DNA of 64,000 nt, taken from NCBI GenBank assembly GCA_032718565.1, contig JAVGVS010000018.1, positions 824,501-888,500 of the forward strand. The letters are read 5' to 3'. This DNA is from Distichodus sexfasciatus (lineage: Eukaryota > Chordata > Actinopteri > Characiformes > Distichodontidae). Shown in pieces: positions 36,103 to 51,100 of this stretch. Position 1 is the stretch's first letter, and the number at the start of each line of letters is the position of its first letter. A program made the translations under genes and the position numbers. The notes beneath the pieces were generated by a model. The model searched no databases. It saw only the letters and a list, made by a program, of their open reading frames with translations, and was not told the DNA's origin.

Positions 36103-39100
36103 GCACACTCTCTCTCTCTTATTGGGTGCGTTTCATTCTCCAATGTGCTTTTTCATTCCTCTAAACAGTATTTGAGACAGTGATTTATATTATATGGATA
36201 ATGTCCGGTTCTGCAAATGGTCTATTTGGCCAGAAGCCTCTTAATTCTCTAAAGAGCTCAACTCAGCTCTTGTACTGTCAGACATCAGCAATGGATTGAC
36301 CAACTGCACAAACTACACTTCCATTATAAAAGCTCTCCTGCAGCAGTTTTCCACTAATATGGGTTCAAATAAAAGGAAACAGCTTAATACTGATTTTTCC
36401 GTTTCCAATCATCTTTTCCTCTCTATTTCTCCGTCTTGCTTTGTACATTTTGGCATCATTTTTGTCTCCCCCTCCACTTCTATCCTCCTACCAGATAACT
36501 TCCTGCTCTTTCATTCCCTTCACCTGTCTCTTTCACTCTCCTGTTTTTCACCGCTCTCCTTCTCATTTTCTTCCTTTTCTCTGGACCGGTGTTTCCACTC
36601 GGGGCATTTTTGGTCTTCAGGCTTCCGTTTTTCCCACACTCTCCCATGTCATACAGGCCGACCACAAAAATGCAGGACCGTGGAGAGTGCGAGGGGCTCT
36701 GGAATTCCACATGCCGAGGGTAAACACAGCGCCGGCCAGGAAGGCACACAGAGGAGCAAACACTGCACCTTCCCTCCCTGCCACGATCGCAGCCCCCTCT
36801 CCACTATCATCTCCCTCTCCATAACCCTCCCCCTACGCCAGGAATTATCCAACCCCCTTTAACTACGTGCCATCACTCCTCTCTTCCTCCCCCTCTTCCT
36901 TTTTAAAACTCATCACATTTCATGTCAGTGACAGAACATAATATAATCTTTATTTAACCAAACAACATTCGCATACCACACACCACTCACTACCAGCTGT
37001 CTTTAATGGCCCAAACCCACAACATTCTCATGCGAGTCCAGTAACCTAAATCTAATTTCACCCCCACTTTCCAGTTGACTCTGGCCAGAGATCTGTCTTC
37101 TGCAGGACAGTTTATGCTGGTCAAGGCAGTCCAGTCACACAGATACAAAGCAGAATTAAGTTTTTAAAAAGCGGTATAAACAAAATACAACATAAAACTC
37201 ATAGCGGAACAGTGAAAAGACCTCACACCTAAAATGTGCTCATTGTTAACGGCTCATTCATCATTTCCAGACAGACTTACATTTCCTGACGGCAGGAACC
37301 GTTTCCCTGAAAGACAGAGCCGGACTCCAACCCACAATCGTCTTGGTCCATAACTGAGAATCCTACCACCACCTTCTGAGTTCTCACAGGATACAAGGGA
37401 ATGCAGAACTTTTGTGGGCATCTCACAACTTTCTTTTTGAGACTGGCACAAGGGTCAGAGTTCCTGAAACTTTTCTTGACTGGAAAGATTAGAGGTTCAA
37501 ATCGAGAGTAAGCCTTAAAAAAGTACCTCAATTCAAATGTCAGTTCACTGTTATTTGTGTAGCACTTTTTACCACCAACACAAGTAACTTTTACATATTA
37601 TCAGGTTGGCCGTAGGGCCTTTCTGTGTGGAGTTTGCGTGCTCTCCCCGTGTTCACGTGGGTTTTCTCCGGGTGCTCCCACAGTCCAAAGGCATGCACTA
37701 TAGGTTAGCTGGCCCCGTAAGGTGTGAATGTGAGTGTGTGTGCCCTGCGGTGTGTTTGGGCGCCTGCCCAGGGTTGGTCCCGGGATACACTCCGGTCCCA
37801 CCCGCGAACCCAGTTGGGATTCGGCAGTTCAGATAATGAATGAATTTACGAATATTATCAGGTTCATTTATTTTTTAGGCATGTGGCAGACTCTATCATT
37901 CAGAGTGACTTACGTTTACTAATTACAGGAACAGTCTCCCAGCAGCCACTTGGGCGTTAGGCGGTCTTGCACAGGGGCTCCATGGTGACAGAGCAGGATT
38001 TGAACCTACAACCTTTCAGCCCTTCTATTAACTCCCACCACCTACCAGCAGTAAGCCAGGCATGTTACTGTGGATAGACTCTCCATGTGGTTCAGTGGTT
38101 TAGAGCATCTGCTAAACGTCACAAATGTAAACGTTATGTCATGCTGGTCACACAGATGTTGGATATATTTGCTCCTTTCAGCTATATTTATTCAGCCCCT
38201 CACTCTAAATACTTTAGATGCTTATCTAATCTTGTACGAAAGCATGTCTAATTGTTTTAAATGCAAAACAATTAACTTCCCTGGTGTATATTAATGTAAA
38301 ATGGCCGCTACCACAGAGCTTTGCCATTGTTGTGTAGTTTGGCCAGATGTGCAGTAATAAAGTCATGCTCCAGCGTGGGAAACAGATGACAGTTTGGGCT
38401 CTCTCTGGTCCCTGCTCCTAACCCCACCTCCCACTCTTTTGTCTGCAAATTTCCAAACAAAATACAGTTTCCAAAGCACTCGTAAACACGGCTCAATAGC
38501 AGAGCTGCACTGTTTACTAAAGAGGCAGGGGGCTAACGTGTCAGAGTGCATACACGTGTGTTTGTGCATCGGTTGGATCAAAAAAATGCAAACTGCAGAA
38601 TACACACACACACACACACACACAAACTTGTACACCTATCTATTTCATAGCTTCCCATAAAGACTAGATGTATATAATTCTACAGCGAATCCTGACCCTA
38701 ACCCTAACCCTAACGTCAATAACCAAAAGCACATCTTTTACCTCTTTTAGTTTCTCAAATAAAACATACATTTTCTATAAAGTCACTTCTCTCTCCCCCC
38801 CCTAAAAAAAAATGAATAAATGTGATTTTAGGGGACAAAATAGCCCAAAAAGGCCCCCACAACGCATAAAAACAAGGTACACACACAGAGTAATTTGAAA
38901 AGGCCTTCAGCACACACCTTTTCTGAAATTAAAAACAGCACTCACACAGCACAGAGTTCATTTCATAAAATAAAATGCAGTTCTAAAGCACTCACTGAAG
39001 TAATTCTGTTAGTGCCAGATAAGAAGTGGAAAACTGACTGGCTGCAGGGCGTCTTTAAACCCTCCTTAAATGTTCATGACAAATACACTGTGAAACATAA

Positions 39101-42100
39101 AGCTGTGATAAACAGACAAAAACCTCTTCTACTATTCAACTGTTTTATTGTCTTTATCACAGTAGTTTTGCTTGACAGTTTAACATTCATCCCAAATTGG
39201 TTGGCTGAAACAAATTCAAAAAACACTTTCTCATGCTGTCCCACCCAGAACAAAAAATAAACAGTTGTTAACACATGCAATCAGATGTGTCAATAATTTC
39301 CAAGAACTTTCTAGAGAATTATAACGAGTATTTGGCCTCAAGGAAGATGCAATCACATTACTAATTTTGATTATTAGTAGTAAGTAATAATACAAATGAA
39401 TGTAAACAGCAAAAATAGTTTTAAGGCCTTACTTCTGAATGCGCTGAGCAGCAGATTTGCGTGTAGTTCCATCTCTGGGCGTGCTGCTGGGAGGTTTGGG
39501 GTTAAGAGCGGTGGCTCCTCGTGGAAGGCCCAGGCCATTAGGCTGGCTTTGGGCAGTCAGGCTCACCGTCAGGTTCGGAGTGTACTGGGAGTGCTGGCTC
39601 ACTTGGACGCCGCAGGATGAGTTGGCGGAGACACTGTTTCGGGGTAAAACATCAGGCACAAGAGTGTGTCGACCCAGCAGTGCCTAAAGACAAACATAGA
39701 CACACAGACAAACACAGAGTGGGAAGGAGAATTAGTTGAGATGACAAGAAAAAGAAAAGCATTGAAAATAAAGATGCTGACTCTGACATCAAACCATTTA
39801 AAATTGAAACAGGCTGAGCATTCGTTTCAGCGCATCTGCACAGTTGTCTCACAGAAGAACATCAATTAATGTTTCAGTACATTTCCTGCATTGCTACAAA
39901 ACAATAAGCATATCTTTATGCCTTTATTAGAAGCAGCACTTCTCCTCCAAGTTACACGGGGTCAAATGGGAACAGGCTCCAAAAAGGCAGTTTGCTCATT
40001 TACATGGAAGAAATGTCACGGCTTATCATAACAGGCCTTAAATACTTTATAATCGGACATACCAAGCACACAGGAATTCTTCACATTTCATGCTTGTTTT
40101 GACAAGATTTCAGCTGAATGAATAGTTGGTCTTGGTAAACATATTCCATTCCGAAAAAGAAATTTAATGGCTACCGTTCATTGATTTGAATTGGTTGGGA
40201 ATGCTGGGCATTCTTTCCATATAGCATCGTTTTTTTACAGGATGCAATCAGATCTCTGAGAGCTCTTAAAGCAAAAGTTGTGGCGTTTCTCCGTTAAAGT
40301 TTATTTGCTGTGAGTGGGGGAGGGGAGATCTGCGCTGCTGCAAAAGGATGTATACTCATATGTATGTTTATACTTGGCATGTGTGTGTTTGTGTGTGCCT
40401 GTGTTTATCTTCAAAGCATCCAGCAGTGTGACAGCGAGTGTGTTCCGAGAGAGCAGGGACTTGATGAATGAGAGGGCTGAGCCTGCAGGTTGGAGGGTCT
40501 GGGTATATGCTTCTGTTGAGCAGGGCCAGGAAAGGGCACCTTTCTAACGCTGCCAGGTGGCCGCTGGCCAAGCCAGCCAAGGAGCCGTGCAGTCTGCACC
40601 CAGAGACTGGAAGATGGAGCAGAACAGCCCAAAAACACACTTCTGATTACTTTATTTCAAACGTGTTTCAACTTTCGCATAATCAGGGAAGCCCTCCAGC
40701 TTCTAACAACTGCTTTCAACAGCAATAAACTAAGTTAAAGGAGGAGAGAAATTAATAGTAAATGCAAGCTTCCGTTTTCCATCAGGTTCCGATAACACAC
40801 ACGCAGTTCACACAAAAATTCATTTATTTGAAGAAATCTGAAAACAGCAAGTGTGAGTAAATTGAGTCTAGAGTGACTAACGTTTCCCTGGAGCAACTTG
40901 ATGTTAAGGGTCTTGCTCAGGGGAACTCGTTCTAGTGATGGATAAAGCTCTGTTCGGACAGAACACGAGGGTCTACCACTAGGCCACCAAGTCTAAGACT
41001 TTTGACAATAGTTTTTAGCCCACTAGTGAATATAAGACGTGTGTGTATAAGATAATTCACAGTTGCTCATTGCTGCCACGCACTATATTTTCCAGTGAGT
41101 AATATTTACCTGTGCGAGAATGTACCCATCTGGATTGCAGAGCACTGACACACAGTCTCTGGGTCAGACAGAAATAGAAAGGAATGTAAAAGAATAAAGA
41201 ATCATGGTGTCTATTGAACTAGAACTCACCCTTTTGCAAAGCTAAACAAGACTGTGATGCATCACAATTTTTCAGAAACCGTTATAACAAAAAACAGTGT
41301 AACTAAGTCACTTATTAAAGTTTAGTCTGAAACGTTATCTCCTTTGAGCTTTCACACATAGTTCAGACTCTTGTGATAAGTAATGTAAGCACAGAAATCC
41401 TGAAATTTATTTGATCAAATGTGGAGCGGAGAGACTGACGTGGCAAGAAGTCTGAAAATGTTTTATGATGTAAGCCATCACTGAAGGAACCAAACGGTTA
41501 AGAAAGTTTGAAAGGATCAAAACCACCTGCAGGACAGTGTGAGTCAGAGCTCCGTGAATGTATTCAGCTGTGAAGATGGAGAGAACGACACCAATAATTC
41601 AAGACTATACCACATTGTACAGCTCTGTGGTTTCATGAATAAGTGTCTGGTCAAACAGACTGATTGAGATCGTAAATGAGTTCAAACTTGTAGAGTTATG
41701 GGAATATCCACAGACACTGCCATGACTCACTAAGGCAAAGTTCACCCACCAAGTGTACATACACAAACATACACACACACAAACAGATGACCACATACAC
41801 ACTGAGCACCACGTGTCTTCTGACCTACAGGCTCGGTTCACACGGACCTCATTTAGCCTTTTCACTGCATGGGAATGAGAATGGACATCAAGCGCACTAA
41901 ATGATTCAGATGGTGACCTGGGCACGCCCAGCCTCTATTCTGTCCATCTCCGCAATCAGATGACCAAAGAGAACCTGACTTGTTTAGTAATCTCCACTTG
42001 GGAACCCATTTCAGAAATTGTTGCATCAAAACTGAGCCAGGAAAAACAAGGTCATAACTGCATTAATTAGCACCATCGTCGACGCTGAGCAGTGACACAT

Positions 42101-45100
42101 TACGAAAGTATTCTAAATGAATGACAAAATGTCCAGCTAATTAAACAGAGACGGCCCAGAGCCAAAGCCTGTGTGACTGACACGACATATATAAACAAAC
42201 ACATGCATATTATCCAGACTACGATTGATAGGGGAAAAATAAGACCACTGGGAGGCATTTCACAGAATTTAAAGGGGTGGTCTGTCCAAACTGCTAACGA
42301 AGATGCTATCATCTAAGGATAATTTACGCCAAATGTTTCATTAACAAAATGGAACGTTTGTAACATATTTACCAGGATGACGTCTATTAAGTGTTTATTT
42401 TAGACTGTATATATAATTTTCCATTCGCTATTAAAATTGGTGGTGTTTCCCGACCCACCTGATGACGTAAGCGGCTCTGCTCCAGCAGCTGCCTGGACTG
42501 CAGTTTCTGCTGCTGAAGTTGCTGGATGGCAAACTGGAGCTGATAGCTGCCTATGGACGGCTGATAGCTTTGGTGTGGAGTCACTTCTGTGGTCGGGTCA
42601 GGCCAACCTTCATCAGCTACGGACTCAAACCTGTGACCATACAGACATTAAGACAGAGAGAAGGATTCATGAACAGAACATAAGAGGAACAGGTGGTGCT
42701 GTGGTCTGAGTGTCTGTGTTGGTGACAGTATGAGCCTAGAGTTGCTTTAATATCTAGTTCGTTATTCCGATACCGGGAACGTTTCCCCCAGGAGCAGTTC
42801 GTTTGGACGTGTGAACACAGCAAACGTACTCCATACCGGAACAAATCAACCGGGCTGAGATGGCATGGCGAGGGCGGTCTCAGAACGCTTGCAATCGTTG
42901 CACGGGACGGTTCATTTGCAGTGAGAACACAACTTACCCACAAACCGAGTCAACTAACCTGTATTGTGGCAAACATATACATGACACACTGTCGGGTGAG
43001 CAGATCATAATCCTGCAAAATGCTTCTTCGCCTTCTTCTGGCAGCAGCAGTGCGCCTTTTTGTAACAGGTAATTCAGTATAGTTTTCCACTTGCCGTAGC
43101 CTAGATGCATGGTTATACTGGGTATATAAACACTGATAAACCTAGCACAGAATACCAACAAATGAAAGTACTATCAACAGACCTTGTTGCTCCATTTTTT
43201 TTAATCTAAAAAAAATCTGAGGGATTTCCTGAAATCTCCCACAAAATTCTGACATATCACAAATTTGCAAATGCATAGTCTTGAGGATGTGTCAGAATTG
43301 CTCTGTCTGTCTCGGTTGATATGTGAACACGAATAGAAACAAAATCATCTGAAACACTAACTCTTTGTACTGCTTCAGCCACTGATTCAGAACCAAATAC
43401 AGGTATGAAAGCACCTTAAAACCACATTTGGGGCCTTAACCTTAAGTTGCTCCTGGGAGTCTGTGCCTATAATTAGAATAAAGGCATCTGCTCAATGCCA
43501 TATACAGTACTGTGCAAAAGTTTTAGGCAGGTGTGAAAAAATACTGTAAACAAAGAATGCTTCCAAAAATGGAAGTGTTAATCACTTATTTTCATCAATC
43601 AACAAAATGCAGTGAATGAACAAAAGAGAAATCTAAATCAAATCAATACTTGGTGTGACCACCCTTTGCCTTCAAAACACCATCAATTCTTCTAGGTACA
43701 CTTGCACACAGTTTTTGAAGGAACTCGGCTGGTAGGTTGTTCCAAACATCTTGGAGAACTAACCACAGATCTATAATCCTATAATCCTACAAAATAATAT
43801 AATGACTATAATCCTACAAAATAATATAATGACTATAATCCTACAAAATCCCTGACTTTGTGCAAGTGTACCTATAAGAATTGATGCTGGTTTGAAAGCA
43901 AAAGGTAGTAACACCAAATATTGATTTGATTTAGATTTTTCTTTTCTTCGCTCACTTTGCATTTTGTAAATTGATAAAAATAAACAATCATTATTTATAT
44001 TTCTGAAAGCATTCTTTGTTTACAGCATTTTTTCCACACCTGCCTAAAACTTTTGCACAGTACTGTATATAAATTCCCCATATCATATTTTAAACACATT
44101 GTACATGACTTGTTTTCTGATTTTGCTTTTGTATTTCTTCAGTAATTTAAATTCTTTATTTCAACTGAAATGATGCACTTACTCAGTTATTCCCAGCATT
44201 CATCACTTGTATTTAGTCAATAAAAAGAATTTGGTCAACACCAAACGACAAACTAACCTACCCTGTCACTACTTTTGTGACCACACTTTCTTCGGGCATT
44301 CATTGTGTATAGTCCAGCTTTTAGTATCCAGCATTAAGTAGAAACATAATTCATCCGTGCCAGTTGAACCTCTGCTGAAGCTGGCCTGCGGTGTACTTTA
44401 TGCCTCCAGTATGTTTTCACCTGTACCCGTGCAAACAATAAAAAGAAATTCTTGTTTCTGAACAAAGGAGGGTTTCCCACCACACCACCTGCAGCCTCCA
44501 CACTGCTGCCAGGTCGATTCCAGAGAAGTGTGCGTTTGAGTCCATGGCAAACGGGAGGCTCACACATCACACAACCGCTCTGTGCCCTGTGCTCTGCATG
44601 TCACGTTCCATCATCATCACTGGCTGAGTGCCCAGAAAAGCAAAGCTTTGAACGGCTCCACACTTTTGTAACGTGATTAGCTCTCATTTGAGCCCAGCTT
44701 ATGGGACCCCTATGCCTTTTTGTCATGTCTAAAACACCGGCGCTCGCAGCGGGCATCTTTGATCAAGGTCAATACATCAGTGGTAGGAAAAAAAAAAGCG
44801 CCCTTTATTTAGAATGTCTTGAAGTCACTGTTGAATGAACACTGCAATCACGCACACACAAGCACACACACACTTTGGAGACAGAGAGATACATGGGGAA
44901 AAACAGTGAAAAGTGGTCCATTTAGGATTGTAAACTGCGATCCTGCATTTATCTATTCCACAACCAACCCTTAACAGCGTGACTGTAACATGGAGACTTA
45001 AAATATTACATGCCTGAAGAGACAACTCTGCAGCAACTACAAACAGCCTGCAAAGTCACAAAGCTACTTTTAAAAAGTTTGCTTTATTCTGCATGTAAAT

Positions 45101-48100
45101 ATTACAAAACAGTGTAAACTCCTGTCCACACATTCAGTCACGCTAATATGAATAAATGAATTACAACTTCTGTGCTGATTCTCCACATGTTAAGTATTAT
45201 TCGCATTACACAGCTTAAAGTGGGAAAAGGGTCTGCTCAGGAAATGACATCACTCACAATCACAGAATCCCGGACCTGGAGAAATACCTCAAAGCACCAA
45301 GCTGGTCAATGTGGCTCACACCAGGACACTGAGGTTCGGGTTATTTCCATCACCTATTTATTTTCTTTTGCTTTCTCTCGCAGCTCTCTGCTCAGCTTAG
45401 AAAAACACGGCCAACAGAGGGTCATGCAACATTGAATGTATTGTTAATAACTGGCAGGCCAGAAGGAGTGCTGCACTGAGGGAATTCTTGGAGGTCATGA
45501 GGTCAGACTTAGAATCAACACAGCACATATAATAGGCACCAGTTTACAACACACACTTTTGACTTCCATTAAAAAAAGATAAAACCCCACAATATAACAC
45601 GTATTTAAGGCACAACCTACAGAGATGAAAGGTGCGTGCATGCACTTATTCAAAGCCTGCTTTAGCTAGGTGAAGAAGGCGTACCGTAGGCTATCCTGGC
45701 TCCCTGAGTGCTGTCTCTGGGGAGTATATGGCGACTCATTAACACACCACTGTTATTCAGGAGTGGAATTCCTCACAAAACAACCTCATCTGAAAGCTCT
45801 GTACAAAACCCCATCTGTCTTCAATTAAGGTTAACCATTTTTTGCATACAAAGGAAAAGATTAAACCAAGCGGGTGTTTTAAAAATTATATATGAAAAGG
45901 ATGTCAAATGTTAATGTATACCTGTCTGTATACACACTATATATGTTACCACCTGATTTCAGAAACTGGAACGGCGGCGACATCAGGATTACAATTAAGA
46001 TTTTACTAAGTAAAAATATTTTTTATATCTTTACACTCTAATGAAGAATGATCTTGCAATATTTGCCAAAGGTGAGTTGATGACTACACCCCAAGTCATA
46101 AAAACTCATTAAAAACCTTTATACTACAAGTAGCACTGAAAAAAAAAAGTGTGTTTCCTTTTTGGGGGAACGGAGATATTTGAGCATGTGTCAAAATCTA
46201 TTACTGTAGAGCACTACAAAACTCTGAGTTTGGCATAAGAAATAAATCATTCTGTCAAAAGCTAGTACTTCGTAAATTATTTGTGTCTGATAAAAGCTTC
46301 AGTTTAATATCAGAAACCATAACAACTACAGCCATCAGTGAGAATGAGATCGTGGTGAGAGTGAACAGTAAAGATCTGCTGTTTTTATGCTGATCCAGAA
46401 AGAGTGAATACTACAGCTGCTAAGGTAAAAGAAAAAGTCAAACCAGCATTATCCTCTCTGCTGGGCTCCACATTCCTCCAACTGTTCTCCAAAACCTAAA
46501 TATCCAATAATTATGACATTCCATTACAATCCTAAACCCCATCTACTATTACTGTTTGCAAGCAGTACCCAATAACTTACTGGAAATGAATCTCGACTTA
46601 AGCCAAAAGCAGAGGCAGCCCGAGCACCACTCCAAGAGCAGCTAAAATTACCAAAATATTTCACAGGCTTATGACAACACTGTCATTTACAATGTTTGCC
46701 ACACACTTGCTGTTAAAATCTAATAATCTAATCCTCAAACACAGGTTATATATTGTGCTGTTAGATTACTTTAAAACTTTAGTGTCAGGACTCAAAATTC
46801 AACATCTACAGAAAGTCATTTAACAAGCCAAAGGGCAGCAGCAGTTTCATCCAGGATCAAATAAAATCTTAAAATTTTCTGTGTTAAGGGGTTAACAGGT
46901 ACATAACAGGGGTACATTTTTGTAGTGAAATGGGCAAAAAAAATAGTGGGAGTGGGAATATGATTTGGAATTGCTGATGCAGCATACCTGGCAGCTCCTG
47001 GCAAGAGCGACATCAAAGGCCTTTACACTTTGAAAACCATCACGCCTCACCCCCTTGGCTTCTTAAAGAGCCAGTGTGCTTAACGGCTTCAGCATGTTTG
47101 GCACAGACCACTGGTCCCGCTTTGGATGCGGAGAAGAGCTCAGGAAATCAAACATTAAAGACGGCATTAAGGTTAAAAGAATAAGGCAAACGTATCCTGA
47201 TAACTTAAAATAACAATGCTTTTTCCCTTGTATGTGGCTTTTTCCGCAAAGCTGAATGCAAGGTGAAGGAGAACAGAGGCATGGTTTGGTTTCATTTAGT
47301 TTGGTGCACAGCAGACAGCAGCCAGTGGAAAGTTCCAGGCAGATGCTTTACAAAAGGGATGCCACATTTTGACCAGAAATGAACCGCCGGCTACAAACAA
47401 AGACCTGTGGCCAAATTTTTAGAGAGAATTGTTCTGTGGAAAGATTGAATTTTCTTAGTGTTAATCATTGGCAGTCTAACAATTAATTATTAACTGATAT
47501 CAACAGTGGCCAGGATTCAAGAACAGTTGAATCACTAACTGCATTTGAGCCAGAATCACAGTAACTCCTACAAAGTGTGCAACAGAAACAAAAGGTGCTC
47601 TGCAAAGAATATAATGAGATTATCAGAAAGAAAGTATGTTATCAAACATTTCCATACATAAAATGAGGTGGACAGGAAAAATAAAGAAGGTGAGATCCAG
47701 GCTAAAGTGTCTAAGACACTGTACACTCCTGGATAAAAAATGTTTTTAAAAAAAAAATTAACAAAAGAGTGAACAGTATAAACATGATTGTTGTTTTTGT
47801 AAATGGTAACGTCCTGTTATTTAAACAGTAAACTCTATATGATGAATTGTAACAGGAAATATTCAAAGTATAAATCTGCAAAAGCCGAAAAATTGAAATT
47901 CCTCCTTCCTCTCCTCTCACTCTCACCCCTGACGAGACTTCAAAAAGACAAAGTGAATGTTGGAGACAATTCTGATAGAAGACTTGTGGGAGAGCAATCC
48001 TTTATTTTAGCCCTTGCTCTGATCCACCACAACGCTTTTTGCTACAGCCAAGATTAACAAACACACAAACACAAAGGGAAAGAAAGACACACAGTGGTGG

Positions 48101-51100
48101 CTGTGTGTATGTGGAGGGGGCAATATTTCTTATTTCAGAATGTACTTCTTAAAAAAGTTGGACTACAGAGTGTGCATTTTTTAGAAGATAAAAGAGTGTT
48201 ACATTTCAAAGGGGTGGTAATGAATTTTGCTAGATGTCCCACAGTTTAAATGACTTTTTTCCAACTAAATGTAGACTCCCGGCTCTCTTTAAAGATTCTT
48301 CAGAGACCATTAAACTAGCCTTTAAGTTTTATTGCCTGTGACCGATTTGGCCAACACAAACTAAGCACCTATAAAATTGTCCGGAGATGATTATACTAGG
48401 AGAGAAAGCCCACAGAATGCTAATTTGCCCTTTCAATGAAGCACTAACGGTTACGGTCTCTACATGACATACTCAGAATGTGAAACTTAAAATTAAATGA
48501 GACAGCATTTGACTGATATAGATAGTGAACAGAAAGACAGAAGAATCAGATGTTTAGGTGTTTCCAACCAACTGCCATCTCTGTAGACACAAAAGGGGCC
48601 AAAGGATAAAAGGATCTATGTTCCGAACATGATGAGGTCATATCAGAAATGCGATAAAAATGCAAATACATATACCATACCTGGGAAGAGAAGTGAAGTG
48701 ACGTGCATTGAGGGAATGGAGGTCAGAGTGATCTGTTTTCACCGCACTATGACAAGACTACAAATAGTAAAAGGCATCTGTGGAATTCTACAGGTTGTAT
48801 TTCTAAAGTCTGGATAAAAGCATGATGCAACCGCAGAATGTTTTCACTCCAATTCCAACATTTACTATGGCACAGAAGAGACATGCTACAGCTAATCTGT
48901 TACACTTTACCCTTTATCAACAGGCAGACATATTAGTCCAAAAAAAAGACTGTAGTTGTAATAGTCAAAATACAGAAAGGCATTACGATAGCACCAAAAA
49001 CAACACTGGTGTGATGCCTCATTTAAGCACTGTGCTGTGTGAAGGTTTATGCTTGTTATCACAAACCTATAAAAGACTCTTTGTGAAACCACTTCTGACA
49101 AGTTAATATACTGTGATGTCAGCATTACAAAGAGAGTTCAAATAAGGCACACTGTTATTCCATACAAAGCCGTGTGTGTGTGCGTGTGTGTGTGAGTGTA
49201 TGGCCAGGCATGCACGTGAATGAGTACTCACCCCATAGCACTGGGGAGGTTCATGTCTGAGCGCTGAGATCTTGCTGTTCCATGCAGGACCGCGGGAGTC
49301 TTGTTGATTCCCCCCCTGCCGAAAACTCCACTGGCCAAGTTCAAATTGGTCAACTATGAAAAAACAAGGAAAAACATACAAAATTACAAAAAACATAATG
49401 ACATAATGGTACACACATATAACTTTCACAAAAAGCTTTATACACATATCAAAAAGACATTCTGATAAATGGATGTGGTGAACAGCAAGATGCTATCATC
49501 CTACAAATGACAGCTAATTCCTAAGCTATAACCTCTTACGCGGGCTATATCGAAAGCAGAAGTGAGCATTTTTAATCATCTGAAGTCTGTTGTTCAAATT
49601 GCACATGTAGGTAAAGTAACTCTTCCTCTATAAGTGTTTCAGAATCGTTTTCTTCTTTGCAGGTCAATCATTGATTCCAAGCAGAAGGAATGAAGTGTCA
49701 TATGCACATTTAGTAGTGCAACAGTGAGGGCGTCCATGATCGGAAGGTCACTGGTTCAAATCACGGACCAGTAAAGGTACCGCTGAGGTAATCATGAGCA
49801 AGATACTGTCCCATGTCTCCCCTTAAGGTTTCCTCACTTTTGCTACAGGAGGTGTTGTTCTTTGTCACTGTTGCCCTAAAGCCGCTCTGTCTACAAAAAA
49901 TAAAACTGAATTGAAAGCAGTAAGAAAATACATAAAAACAGCCATGAACATGAACCTGTTTTTGCCATTTTGTTATTCACATTTTTGTCATTTAGAAAAA
50001 ACTAAGGGTACTCTTGAAGCCATTACCAGGCATTCACTGGCAAAGAGCCATTACACAGATAGCTACCACAGGGGCCTGCGAGGAGGATGTAATTACAGAC
50101 TTCTTTGTATCTTTCCTTTTCTAATCAGTAACACATAGGATGTCAACAAACCCACAGGTCATGAAAAGCACTCGGCCGAGACATGGGAGAGGGATGTTAA
50201 ATAGAGGGGAGTGATTCAGCGGACTGGATGATTAAGAAGCTAATTGAAAGCTTCCCGATTCACAGCACAGAGGAGCTCTCCGGGACGTGTTGTTTTCACA
50301 AGAGCAGAAGTGCAGCACTGAACTTTTTTTGGGCTCTCCTTGCGCCTTTGGAGCTGGCATAGCTGTTTATTTTCCCAGAGTTTTTTAGGCCGGTTTCTAA
50401 GCAGGTGGACAGCTTGTTTGTCTGGTTGTCATGCCAGAGAAAGGGAAATGTCAAACATTCCTCAGCGACAGGTGTTTAAATTAATGCAAGATCTGACAGA
50501 GCACAGCCAGGCTTTTAAAGATTCCCCAGGCTTTAGTAAAGGATTTAATTTTTTTAAACTTCACTCATATTCACATGAGATCTGCCTCTCGTGGCCACTT
50601 TTGAGAAAAATCGGCATGGCACAGCAGGCATAAGACATCCTAAAAATACTTGGAGTTAATTGTTCTGTTTCACAGCATGCTACAAAAAGTCACTGTGCAA
50701 AGTTTCTGTATTTGGATTAACTCAGTCTGCGGGTCAAATGCCACTCCTGCCGTGCCACGTCTCCAGCACAAGCTAGAGGAAATTGCAGTCATATCTCAGC
50801 CACATTACAAACATAACATGCCTCAGAAGATGACCATTCTCGAGTGACAGTTTAATTGAAAAGCTAAATATATGTTGTTAGCCTTGAGTCAGATATGCAA
50901 AGTATGCCCCTTCTTTCAGAACCCTAAATGTTCATTTTATGTGACTCTTGACCAAAGATCTAAAAATAAAGGCAAATTATCAGCAAATTGTCCATTTACT
51001 GCAGGAAAAGACACATTTAAAAGAACTGTCAGTGCAACTATGATGTTTTTCCAGACAAAAAAGGTCTTGATCGTAGATGAATGAAATATCTTACTGCCTC

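Larger units (their letters stand above)
33662..39432. other. ttll5 penultimate intron (5.8 kb), repeat-rich
   Basis: Holds SINE family A (33724-33944), family B copies (34809-35130 and 37601-37853), family C copies (37255-37385, 37870-38060), a CA/CT microsatellite (36033-36120), a CA run (38602-38624) and a three-unit telomere-like repeat (38696-38713). A pyrimidine-rich, complex stretch at 36400-36900 is open on both strands but has no recognisable product. Confidence 0.65.

Noticed and set aside
36296..36862. Plus-strand frame of 188 codons, Ser/Leu/Phe-rich.
   Set aside because: Composition follows a pyrimidine-rich tract (TCTC, CTTC); no domain or conserved motif, and it lies antisense in a ttll5 intron.
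41110..41158. Minus-strand exon-like segment (DCVSVLCNPDGYILAQ) in a ttll5 intron with fair splice sites.
   Set aside because: Its length cannot keep the phase between the exons at 42459 and 39683, which join directly in phase 0 and then match human RHQAIFGSQTL.
41918..41974. 57-nt minus-strand segment in the same intron (VLFGHLIAEMDRIEAGRAQ), phase 0 to 0, a possible cassette exon.
   Set aside because: The donor (CAG|GTCACC) is poor and no counterpart is known; kept only as a remote possibility.
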